Shown here: in pieces, positions 35,338 to 43,800 of the stretch | Numbering within the stretch: position 1 is the first letter of the stretch | Layout of the letters: every line of letters starts with the position of its first letter | Assembly (NCBI GenBank): GCA_035556655.1 | Contig: DATMFW010000094.1 | Location: forward strand, 1 to 64,000 | Reading direction: 5' to 3' | Source: JBDSKH01 sp035556655 | GTDB lineage: Bacteria; Actinomycetota; Actinomycetes; Actinomycetales; Microbacteriaceae | Length of the DNA: 64,000 nucleotides | Position numbers and translations under genes: made by a program | The notes under the pieces: generated by a model | Told to the model about the DNA's origin: nothing | Database searches by the model: none | What the model saw: the letters and a program-made list of their open reading frames with translations, nothing else

Positions 35338-36333
35338 ATGGTTGACACGCTTCGTCGATTAACCGCCATGGAGGGCCGCGTGCTCCGCAAAGTCGTCTGT
35401 CTCGCCCTGCCCGGCACCGCGCCGTTCGAGTTCGGGGTCATCTGCGAGGTCTTCGGAATCGACCGCGAAGACAGCGGCGGCCCCACCTTCGACTTCGCCA
35501 TCGCCACCGCCGAGCCCGGGCCGGTCGAGATGTCGCTCGGGTTCACCATGACCATCGACAACGACCTCTCCGTCGCCGCCGACGCCGACCTCATCGCCGT
35601 GCCCGCCCACCACCGCGGGCGCGTCGACGAGCGCTACCTCGACGTCGTCCGCGCCGCCGAGGCCCGCGGCGCCTGGGTGCTCAGCGTCTGCAGCGGAGCG
35701 TTCGTGCTCGCCCAGGCCGGAGTGCTCGACGGCCGACGCTCCACCACGCACTGGATGTGGACCGACCAGCTCGCCGAACGCTACCCCGGCACCGATGTCG
35801 ATCCCGATGTGCTGTTCGTGGAAGACCGCAAAGTCGTCACCAGCGCCGGCACCGCCGCCGGCATCGACGCCGCCCTGCACATCGTGCGGCAGGAGCTCGG
35901 CGTCGCCGCGACCAACATCATCGCCCGGCGCATGGTGGTGCCACCCCAGCGCGACGGGGGCCAGTCCCAGTACATCGAGCAGCCGGTACCCGAATGCCGC
36001 TCCGACTCGTTCGCGCTCGTCACCGAGTGGATGCTGGAGAACCTCGACCAGGATCTCACCATCGAGGTGCTCGCCCGCCGCGCACTCATGTCGACCCGGA
36101 CCTTCGCCCGGCGCTTCCGTGCCGAGACCGGGACAACCCCGGCGGCGTGGCTCAACCGCCAACGCATCCTGCGTGCACAGCAGCTGCTCGAGCAGACCGA
36201 CGAGGGGCTCGAGCAGATCGCGCAGATCGCCGGCTTCGGCACGGCGGCGGTCATGCGGCACCACTTCCTCAAGGTGCTGCAGACGACCCCCACGAACTAC
36301 CGCCGCACGTTCGGGGCCCGCGCCGCGGGCTGA
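35338..36333 (+). CDS. GlxA-type AraC-family transcriptional regulator
   Basis: A 331-residue regulator. The N-terminal DJ-1/PfpI-like domain (about 15–190) has VCSGAFVLAQAGVL at the nucleophile-elbow position, with Cys in VLSVCSGAF. The C-terminal AraC double helix-turn-helix (about 230–325) includes VLARRALMSTRTFARRFRAE and IAQIAGFGTAAVMRHHFLKV. GlxA members respond to small molecules that are usually unknown. ATG 35338 is used; ATG 35368 and GTG 35380 are alternatives and would remove a poorly conserved N-terminus. The 3' end overlaps the convergent DUF559 gene by 37 bases. Confidence 0.93.
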   Translation: MVDTLRRLTAMEGRVLRKVVCLALPGTAPFEFGVICEVFGIDREDSGGPTFDFAIATAEPGPVEMSLGFTMTIDNDLSVAADADLIAVPAHHRGRVDERYLDVVRAAEARGAWVLSVCSGAFVLAQAGVLDGRRSTTHWMWTDQLAERYPGTDVDPDVLFVEDRKVVTSAGTAAGIDAALHIVRQELGVAATNIIARRMVVPPQRDGGQSQYIEQPVPECRSDSFALVTEWMLENLDQDLTIEVLARRALMSTRTFARRFRAETGTTPAAWLNRQRILRAQQLLEQTDEGLEQIAQIAGFGTAAVMRHHFLKVLQTTPTNYRRTFGARAAG

Positions 36334-37340
36334 GGTCCCTCCCCGACGAAAACTGAGGAAGTTCGGCTCGATGGTCGCCGATTCGCCCGCCGTGCAGGCG
36401 TTTCGAGAGTGATCGTCCTCAGTTTTCGTAAGCGCGCGGGGCGACGCGGGGCACGACGCGCTCGCGCCCGATCGTCGAGCGCCATCGCGGCTCGGATCGC
36501 CGCGAGGCACCCCGCCCAGTCCCCCATCAGCTGCGCATACGTCAGCCGGATGCTGCGCGCGCCCCGCTGCGCCAGCACCAGATCCTTCTGATGGTCGCGC
36601 TCGAATCTGCTGCCGCCCTCGCCGTCCCAGTCCTCGGCGTGCTGACCACCGTCGACCTCGAGGTACACCCCCGCCGACACCCGGCCGTCGAACGCTCCCG
36701 CCCCCGGCACACGCGCCTGCGGCTCCATCGTGATACCGGCATCGCGTAGACGCAGCCGGAGCACGGTCTCGCCCCACGAATCCGCCCGGCCGTCGACCAG
36801 AGCGCGCCACGCGCGGACGCGACGGGGAGCGCGGGCGAATGCCGCATCCAGCCGGGCCGGCGACCAGCCCAGGTACCGCACGACGGCGTCGCACGCGGCC
36901 ACCGCGGTGTCGCGCGGAGCGATATGGAGGACGAGCACCAGCGCGTCGTCCTCGGAGGCGAGCCAGCGCGACGGCGGCAGCCGGCGGCGCCGGCCGTCGA
37001 TCCAGTGGATGCGCAGACCGTCACCCGCGGACAACCTACGCCGGTGGCTTCCCGGCGACCGCAACCCGGAGGCGTTGTGCGGCACGACGATGTCGACGCG
37101 CGCCGGCGGGGGCAGGAACACCCCGCGCACCCGCAGCGCCTCGATGCCGGAGAGAACTCCGCCGACGCGGACCGCGCGCACCACGGCATCGGCGGTGCCG
37201 ACCCGCGCGTACCAGCCGTGACGGACCCGGAAGATCGATCGCGCGGCGAGCTCGCGCCGGATGTCCCTGTCGGTGAACCCGGCGCGCAACAGATCCGCGC
37301 GCCGGGCGACGGGGCGGAGGAACTGCGTCACGGAGCGCAC
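36297..37340 (-). CDS. DUF559/AbiEi-type nuclease-like protein bracketed by repeats
   Basis: A 347-residue protein. The N-terminal 60 residues (LRPVARRADLLRAGFTDRD, then RHGWYARVG) form an AbiEi_4-type winged helix. The C-terminal DUF559 domain has a Vsr-like PD-(D/E)XK pattern: YLEVDGGQHAEDWD, RFERDHQKDLVLAQRGARSI and RLTYAQLMGD, with the Glu, Asp and Lys positions present. GTG 37340 is the apparent start. The gene lies exactly between repeat copies B and C. Its last 50 or so codons run through copy B (RTSSVFV is arm-encoded) to a stop at 36297 inside the convergent regulator gene. Function unknown; a mobile or defence-linked nuclease is possible. Confidence 0.85.
   Translation of the reverse strand: MRSVTQFLRPVARRADLLRAGFTDRDIRRELAARSIFRVRHGWYARVGTADAVVRAVRVGGVLSGIEALRVRGVFLPPPARVDIVVPHNASGLRSPGSHRRRLSAGDGLRIHWIDGRRRRLPPSRWLASEDDALVLVLHIAPRDTAVAACDAVVRYLGWSPARLDAAFARAPRRVRAWRALVDGRADSWGETVLRLRLRDAGITMEPQARVPGAGAFDGRVSAGVYLEVDGGQHAEDWDGEGGSRFERDHQKDLVLAQRGARSIRLTYAQLMGDWAGCLAAIRAAMALDDRARARRAPRRPARLRKLRTITLETPARRANRRPSSRTSSVFVGEGPQPAARAPNVRR
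36344..36430. repeat. Palindromic repeat element, copy B
   Basis: Arms with the core AAACTGAGGA at 36350–36359 and its complement at 36416–36425 enclose 56 bp. It lies within the C-terminal coding region of the DUF559 gene and 10 bases past the GlxA-type regulator stop. Confidence 0.9.
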
Positions 37341-37664
37341 CGGGCCATGGTTGCTGCGCCGCGAGCCACTCGGCGCCGAACTCCGGGAACCGGTGGACTC
37401 GGCGTCCGTCGGTGTCCTGTGGGGGACGCGTCCTCGCGCGCGCCGCGTCGAAAACTGAGGACGTTCGCGCCGAAACCGCCCCGGACACGGCGTGTCGGCG
37501 ACGGACGACCCGAACGTCCTCAGTTTTGGTCAGCGCAGAGTCACGCCCCCGCGCGCATCATCGTGGCGAGGTGTCGAGCACGACGAGACTGTCGCCGAAG
37601 TCGAGCACCGCGTTGCAGCCGTCGCCGCAGGCCGGCGGCGCCCCGTCGGCCGAGCCTCGCCGGC
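37341..37664. other. Intergenic region with repeat copy C and a short GC-rich remnant
   Basis: This 324-bp stretch between the DUF559 start and the manA stop holds repeat copy C (37446–37530). A minus-strand frame near 37558–37640 has strongly G/C-ending codons (CGDGCNAVLDFGDSLVVLD and stop at 37558). It has no acceptable start codon outside the manA gene and may be a gene remnant. I see no promoter, terminator or RNA I can support. Confidence 0.4.
37446..37530. repeat. Palindromic repeat element, copy C
   Basis: Arms with the core AAACTGAGGA at 37452–37461 and its complement at 37517–37526 enclose 55 bp. The two arms share 17 identical bases (AAAACTGAGGACGTTCG). It lies 105 bp upstream of the DUF559 gene start. 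Confidence 0.92.
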
Positions 37665-38795
37665 TCAGGAAGCGCTCCCCGTCGCCACGAACACCCGCCC
37701 GTCGCCGCTCACCCGCAGCACCGGCTCGTCGGCGAGATACGCCGCGGCACCGGGGGTCAGCGTGAGGAAGCCCGCGCCTCCGGACAGCACGGCGCCACCG
37801 TGCGCCGCGAACGCGATCGCGGGCCCGCCACCGGGGATCGCGACGTCCACGCCGCGCGCCGCCGCATCCGGAGAGATCACCGTGAGCGCGAAACCGGGCC
37901 CGTCGGGGCGGAAGCGCTCGACGCCCGGTTCGAGCACCTCCGGCCGCAGGTACGGTGCGGACACCGGGCGGAAGTCGAGCACCTCGAGCAGCTCCGGCAC
38001 GTCGACGTGCTTGGGGGTGAGCCCGCCGCGCAGCACGTTGTCGCTCGCGGTCATCAGTTCGATGCCGAGCCCGCCCAGGTACGCGTGGATGTTGCCGGCC
38101 GGCAGGGAGAGCGCCTCGCCCGGGCGCAGCGCGATCGTGTGCAGCAGCAACGAGATCGGGATGCCGGGGTCGCCCGGATACCGCGCCGCCAGCAGGCGGA
38201 CGGTCGCCCAGGAGTCCCCATCGAGACCCTCCGCGGCCGAGGTCACGGCGGCGGTGAGCTCCTCCACCCCCGCCCCGCGGGTGATGAGCCACTCGAACAC
38301 GGAGCGGAGATCGCCGTCGTCGGCGAGGCGCTCCCGCAGCGGGGCGATGCGCGCGTCCCCGGCCACCGCATCCAGCACCGCGCGGGTCTCGGCCACGGGG
38401 CGGAACCCGGACAGGGCCGTGAACGGGTCGCTGAGCGCGTAGATCAGTTCGGGCTTGGGCGAGTCGTCCTTGTAATTGCGCTCGGGGGCATCGAGCGGCA
38501 CGCCGGCGGCGTTCTCGCGCGCGAAGCCTGCGGCGGCCTGCGCGCGCGTGGGATGCGCCTGCAGCGACAGGGGCGCATCGGCGGCCAGCACCTTGAGCAG
38601 GAACGGCAGGCGCTCGGGGACCAGATCGGCCAGTGTGCCCGGGCGGCCGACGAGCCGCGACGGCGAGCCCGGATGCGTCCCCAGCCAGAGCTCCGCCTGC
38701 GGTTCCCCGGTGGGTTCGGCGCCGAGCAACGCCGGAATCGCGGTTGTGGAACCCCACGCATAATCACGCGGAGTGTTGTTGATTCCGACGAACAT
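37665..38795 (-). CDS. manA: Mannose-6-phosphate isomerase, class I
   Basis: A 376-residue cupin isomerase interconverting fructose 6-phosphate and mannose 6-phosphate, supplying GDP-mannose for envelope glycans. Zinc ligands are visible in SLQAHPT (Gln and His, about residue 90), in KPELIYAL (Glu) and in NIHAYLGG (His, about 245). Substrate-binding Arg and the LRGGLTPKHV segment are present. ATG 38795 begins MFVGINNTPRDYAW; the ribosome site is weak. A longer upstream frame exists but is antisense to the acyl-CoA dehydrogenase and was excluded. Confidence 0.95.
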   Translation of the reverse strand: MFVGINNTPRDYAWGSTTAIPALLGAEPTGEPQAELWLGTHPGSPSRLVGRPGTLADLVPERLPFLLKVLAADAPLSLQAHPTRAQAAAGFARENAAGVPLDAPERNYKDDSPKPELIYALSDPFTALSGFRPVAETRAVLDAVAGDARIAPLRERLADDGDLRSVFEWLITRGAGVEELTAAVTSAAEGLDGDSWATVRLLAARYPGDPGIPISLLLHTIALRPGEALSLPAGNIHAYLGGLGIELMTASDNVLRGGLTPKHVDVPELLEVLDFRPVSAPYLRPEVLEPGVERFRPDGPGFALTVISPDAAARGVDVAIPGGGPAIAFAAHGGAVLSGGAGFLTLTPGAAAYLADEPVLRVSGDGRVFVATGSAS

Positions 38796-38863
38796 CGTGG
38801 CCTTCCCCCGGACGGGCTTTGCACCAAAGTACCAACGCCTTTGGGCCCCGAAACGGCCGGCCG

Positions 38864-38869
38864 TAGGCT
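38864..38869 (+). promoter_or_regulatory. -10 element for leaderless acyl-CoA dehydrogenase mRNA
   Basis: TAGGCT, then 7 bases, then ATG 38877. It lies in an 81-bp divergent region shared with manA. Confidence 0.45.
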
Positions 38870-38876
38870 TCCCGGC

Positions 38877-40076
38877 ATGACTGTCACCACCTCCACCACC
38901 TTCACCCCGATCCCGAGCGACTTCTACGGCCTCGAGGCCCAGCTCGAGGACCGCGAGAAGGACGTGCTGATGCGTCTGCGCGCCTTCATCGAGAACGAGG
39001 TCAAGCCGCTGGTCAACGATCACTGGGCGCGGGCCGAGTTCTTCCCCGCGTCCGTCGTGCAGGGGCTCGCCGACCTCGGCCTGTTCGGGATGCCGTGGGA
39101 GGAGACCCGCCCGTTCGAGAACTCCGCGGTCTTCCGCGGCTGGGTGGCCCTCGAGCTGGGACGCGTGGACGCATCCCTCGCGACGCTCGTGGGCATGCAG
39201 AACGGCCTCGTCATGGGCGCGATCGGCGTCGGCGGATCGCCCGAGCAGCGCAAGGAGTGGCTGCCGAAGTTCGCCACTGCCGAGTGGCTCGGCTGCTTCG
39301 GCCTGACCGAGCCGCTGTCCGGGTCGGACAGCGCACAGGGGCTGCGCACCACGGCGACCCGCGAGGGCGACGAGTGGGTGATCAACGGCGCCAAGCGCTG
39401 GATCGGCAACGGCACCGTCGCCTCGCACGCGATCATCTGGGCGAAGTCGACCGAGGACGGGCAGGTGAAGGGCTTCCTGGTTCCGACCGACACCCCCGGA
39501 TACCAGGCCACCAAGATCGAGAACAAGCAGGCCCTGCGCATCGTGCAGAACGCCGACATCACCCTCACCGACCTGCGGGTGCCCGAGGCGAACCGGCTGC
39601 AGAACGCGAACTCGTTCAAGGAGACCGCAGCGGTGCTGCGCCTCACCCGCGCCGAGGTGGCCTGGGCCGCCGTGGGCAACTCGATCGGGGCGTACGAGGC
39701 CGCCGTGAAGTACGGCTCGGAGCGCGTGCAGTTCGGCAAGACGATCGACAGCCACCAGCTGATCCAGGAGCACTACGCCAAGATGCTCGGCAACATCACC
39801 GCCTCGATCGCGATGTGCGCGCGCGTGTCGGCGATGCTCGACGAGGGCACTCAGCGCGACGAGCACGCCGCCCTGGCGAAGGAGTTCACGACGAGCCGGA
39901 TGCGCGAGACCGTCGCGTGGGCGCGCGAGAGCATGGGCGGCAACGGCATCGTGCTCGACAACGACGTGATCCGGCACTTCGCCGACGCGGAGGCGATGTT
40001 CTCCTACGAGGGCACCCGCGAGATGAACACCCTCATCGTCGGACGCGCGATCACGGGCAAGGCCGCGTTCGTCTGA
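38877..40076 (+). CDS. Acyl-CoA dehydrogenase, glutaryl-CoA dehydrogenase-like
   Basis: A 399-residue flavoprotein. FAD-contacting CFGLTEPLSGSDSAQG (about residue 140) and KRWIGNGTVASHAIIWAKS (about 173) are typical. The catalytic Glu is in FSYEGTREMNTLIVGRAITG near the C-terminus. The YEGT and GSDSA motifs fit glutaryl-CoA dehydrogenases and related enzymes of dicarboxylate or lysine/tryptophan breakdown. The exact substrate cannot be read from sequence. ATG 38877 has a leaderless -10 at seven bases. Repeat copy D follows the gene. Confidence 0.93.
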   Translation: MTVTTSTTFTPIPSDFYGLEAQLEDREKDVLMRLRAFIENEVKPLVNDHWARAEFFPASVVQGLADLGLFGMPWEETRPFENSAVFRGWVALELGRVDASLATLVGMQNGLVMGAIGVGGSPEQRKEWLPKFATAEWLGCFGLTEPLSGSDSAQGLRTTATREGDEWVINGAKRWIGNGTVASHAIIWAKSTEDGQVKGFLVPTDTPGYQATKIENKQALRIVQNADITLTDLRVPEANRLQNANSFKETAAVLRLTRAEVAWAAVGNSIGAYEAAVKYGSERVQFGKTIDSHQLIQEHYAKMLGNITASIAMCARVSAMLDEGTQRDEHAALAKEFTTSRMRETVAWARESMGGNGIVLDNDVIRHFADAEAMFSYEGTREMNTLIVGRAITGKAAFV

Positions 40077-40117
40077 GTCCAGGCGGCCGGTGCGTGGGGC
40101 TGCGGACACGCGTCGCG

Positions 40118-40206
40118 GTGACGAAAACTGAGGACGTTCGCGCATTCTCGCGCGTCGAGCGCATCGTTCACGTCGGATGCGGCGCAGACTCCTCAGTTTT
40201 CGTCAC
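40118..40206. repeat. Palindromic repeat element, copy D
   Basis: Arms with the core AAACTGAGGA at 40125–40134 and its complement at 40190–40199 enclose 55 bp. The palindrome GTGACGAAAACTGAGGA/TCCTCAGTTTTCGTCAC is perfect over 17 bases. It lies between the acyl-CoA dehydrogenase and the first ligase gene. Confidence 0.92.
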
Positions 40207-40236
40207 GCACGCGCGGGGCGGGACGCGAAGCGCGGA

Positions 40237-40242
40237 TACCCT
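40237..40242 (+). promoter_or_regulatory. -10 element for leaderless ligase-gene mRNA
   Basis: TACCCT, then 6 bases, then ATG 40249. Confidence 0.4.
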
Positions 40243-40248
40243 GAACCC

Positions 40249-41544
40249 ATGCACGAGGTGAACCACTACCGCCGCACCCTGGCGACGCTCGGTCTGTTCA
40301 CCCTGGCCGCCGGAGACGTCTGGCGGTACCTGCTCAGCTGGTGGGGCTGGGGCGCGATCGTGCTCATCCTGTTCGTGCTCGCCGTCATCGAACTGATCCG
40401 GATGCGCGTCGACCTGCGCAGACTCCCCTACCCGATGGTCGGGTTCCTGGCGCTCGCCGCCGCCTCCATCATCTGGTCGGCGTACCCGGATGCCAGCGCC
40501 CTCGGGGTCGCGGCGCTCATCGTCACCTCGGCCTTCGCCCTGTACCTGTCGACGGCGATCGATCTGACGACGTTCGTGCGCTGCCTCGGAACGGCGCTTC
40601 GCTGGATCCTCGGCCTGTCGCTGCTGTTCGAGGTGATCGTCGCGACGGTCATCCGCGAGCGCGTGCTGCCGTTCTGGGTCGACTACTCCGATCTGGAGAA
40701 GATCCCGGCGGCGTTCTACTGGTCGCGCAACCTCCTGCTCGAGGGCGGGCGCATCCAGGGCATCGTCGGCAACGCGAACCTGCTGGCGTTCGCGGCGCTG
40801 CTGGGGGTGCTGGTGTTCGCGGTGCAGATCGCGGCGCGCACCGCATCCCGCATCTGGACCACCGGCTGGCTGGTCGTCGCGCTCGCCGTGCTCGCCCTCA
40901 CCCGCTCGTCGACGGTCATCGTGGCGGGCGTGGCCGTCGGTGTCGTCGCCGTCTACCTCTGGCTGGTGCGCCGGGTGCCCGTCGGCCGTCGCGCTCCGTG
41001 GTACGGGGGCGGCGCCGCCCTCGCTGCGGCGGGCATCGCCGGCGTGATCGTGTTCCGCGACGCGCTGCTCGCGCTGCTGGGGAAGAGTCCCGACCTCACC
41101 AACCGGCTCGACATCTGGGACACCGTCATCGGCCTGGCCTCTCAGCGCCCCGTGGCCGGCTGGGGCTGGACGGGCTACTGGGCGCCGTGGGTCGAACCGT
41201 ACCGCGACCTCGTCGTCATCCGGGGGGTGCCGTACTACCAGGCGCACAACGCCTGGCTCGACGTGTACCTGCAGCTCGGCATCCTCGGCCTGATCGTGTT
41301 CGGCGGCCTGGTGCTCTCGACCCTGGTGCGCGCCTGGGCCCGCGCGCTCGACCTCGAGCACGGCCGCGGAAAGCCGATCGGTCTGTTCCCGGTGCTCGTG
41401 ACGGTGCTGCTCATCGTCCACAGCCTCGCCGAGAGCCGGTTGCTCATCGAGATCGGGTTGACGCTTCTGATGGTGATCGCGATCCGGACCCGATCCCGCC
41501 TCGGGCAGGATCAGCATCTTCCCGGGATGGCGACCTCGGCATGA
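40249..41544 (+). CDS. O-antigen ligase/polymerase-type (Wzy_C) membrane protein, first copy
   Basis: A 431-residue polytopic protein with about 10–12 helices. The Wzy_C segment runs from RGIQGIVGNAN-like residues (GGRIQGIVGNANLLA, about 165) to the large loop around residues 290–345 (DIWDTVIGLASQRPVAGWGW and AHNAWLDVYLQLGILG), the conserved Arg/His-bearing loop of ligases and polymerases. It probably joins polysaccharide units or attaches teichuronic-type glycans to the wall. It overlaps the next ligase gene by 4 bases (ATGA). Repeat copy D lies upstream. Confidence 0.88.
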   Translation: MHEVNHYRRTLATLGLFTLAAGDVWRYLLSWWGWGAIVLILFVLAVIELIRMRVDLRRLPYPMVGFLALAAASIIWSAYPDASALGVAALIVTSAFALYLSTAIDLTTFVRCLGTALRWILGLSLLFEVIVATVIRERVLPFWVDYSDLEKIPAAFYWSRNLLLEGGRIQGIVGNANLLAFAALLGVLVFAVQIAARTASRIWTTGWLVVALAVLALTRSSTVIVAGVAVGVVAVYLWLVRRVPVGRRAPWYGGGAALAAAGIAGVIVFRDALLALLGKSPDLTNRLDIWDTVIGLASQRPVAGWGWTGYWAPWVEPYRDLVVIRGVPYYQAHNAWLDVYLQLGILGLIVFGGLVLSTLVRAWARALDLEHGRGKPIGLFPVLVTVLLIVHSLAESRLLIEIGLTLLMVIAIRTRSRLGQDQHLPGMATSA

Positions 41545-42817
41545 GCGCACCCGAGCGTCCCGCCCGGCGGTTCTGGGCGGTCGTCCTCGACATCGCGGCG
41601 GCCCCGGCCACGCGCCAGGCGCTCACCGTCGTCATCTTCGTGATGGCGCTGGTGTCGCCGTTCGCGCGCATCGTCCTCGGGTGGCCCGGAGCTCTCGCGG
41701 CCCTCGCTCTCGTGGTGGCGATCGGAGCGGTGTCGCTGGCGGCGCGACGCGGCGAGATCGAGTGGCGCGGCATCCTGCCGGTGTCTCTGCTGGCGTTCGT
41801 GACCTGGATGCTGCTCAGCATCCTGTGGAGCGAGTACACGTGGGCGAGCATCGGCGGCACACTGTACTCGGTGGCCTGGATGTTCCTCGGAGCCTTCATC
41901 GCCCTGTCGCGCGACCTGATCCAGGTGGTGCGCGGCCTGGGCGACGCGCTCCGCGCGATCCTGCTGGCCTCGCTCGTGGTGGAGGTCATCTCGGGGATCC
42001 TCATCGACATGCCGCTGCCGTTCCTGGGGGTGGCGGGGCAGTTGGCGGCGGGCGGGCCGATCCAGGGCATCGCGGGGACGCGCAACGCGCTCGGATTCCT
42101 CGCGGGCCTGGCGATCCTGACGTTCTGGATCGAGATCCGCACCCGGTCGGTCCGCCGGATCGTCAGCGTGCCCTTCGTGGTGCTCGCCGGCCTGACGGTG
42201 CTGGCGACCCGGTCGCCGGTGACGTTCGTCGTGCTCGCGGTGGTGGGGGTCGCGGGCCTGATGCTCCTGGTGCTGCGGCGCATCCCGGCGAACGCGCGGG
42301 CCGCGCTGCAACCGGCGATCCTGGTGCTGGCGATCGTGGGATCGACGGTGTCGTGGGTGTTCCGCGTGCGCATCCTGAACTTCCTGGATGCGACATCCGA
42401 TTTCGAGGCCCGCACGAAGATCTGGCAGACGCTTTCGGCACTCTCCGACCGGCACCCCGTGGAGGGCTGGGGGTGGGTCGGGCTCTGGCCGCGCACGGTG
42501 TTCCCGTTCTCCAGCGTGCAGCTGCCGTCGGGGCGGCAGGCGGGGTCGGCTCTGAACGCCTACGTCGACACCTGGTTCCAGCTCGGGTTGATCGGCCTGG
42601 TGCTGCTGGTGCTGGCGCTGGGGCTCGGCTTCGCGCGGGCCTGGCTGGTCGCCTCGGAGGCGCGCAGCACCGTCAACGTCTGGCCGGCCCTGACGCTCGC
42701 GCTGCTCGGGGCGGTCAGCCTCGCCGAGAGCTATCTCATCGCCGAGGCGGGGCTGGTGCTGGCGGTGGCCGCCTGCGTCGCGGCGGCGCGCAAGAGGTCG
42801 TGGCGCCGGGCGCTGGC

Positions 42818-42821
<4 letters not shown>
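41541..42821 (+). CDS. O-antigen ligase/polymerase-type (Wzy_C) membrane protein, second copy
   Basis: A 426-residue relative of the preceding protein. It has the same number of helices, the same GGPIQGIAGTRNALGFLAG motif, and the same exterior loop (RTKIWQTLSALSDRHPVEGW and GSALNAYVDTWFQLGLIG). ATG 41541 overlaps the previous stop, so the two proteins are translated together and may form a pair or act on two glycans. Its stop overlaps the convergent galE2 gene by 4 bases. Tandem duplication followed by divergence is likely. Confidence 0.88.
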
Positions 42822-43774
<953 letters not shown>

Positions 43775-43780
43775 CCGTGA

Positions 43781-43786
43781 ACTCTA
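43781..43786 (-). promoter_or_regulatory. -10 element for leaderless galE2 mRNA
   Basis: TAGAGT, then 6 bases, then GTG 43774. Confidence 0.45.
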
Positions 43787-43800
43787 CCGGGAGCGCCCGA

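Noticed and set aside
37036..37488. Alternative frame with HRFPEFGAEWLAAQQPW near the DUF559 start as a frameshifted N-terminus
   Set aside because: The AbiEi-like motif is complete in the GTG 37340 frame, and the other frame decays into an Arg-rich shadow.
26961..40206. CRISPR array made of the repeats
   Set aside because: The repeats are inverted pairs kilobases apart, not short direct repeats with regular spacers, and no cas genes are present.
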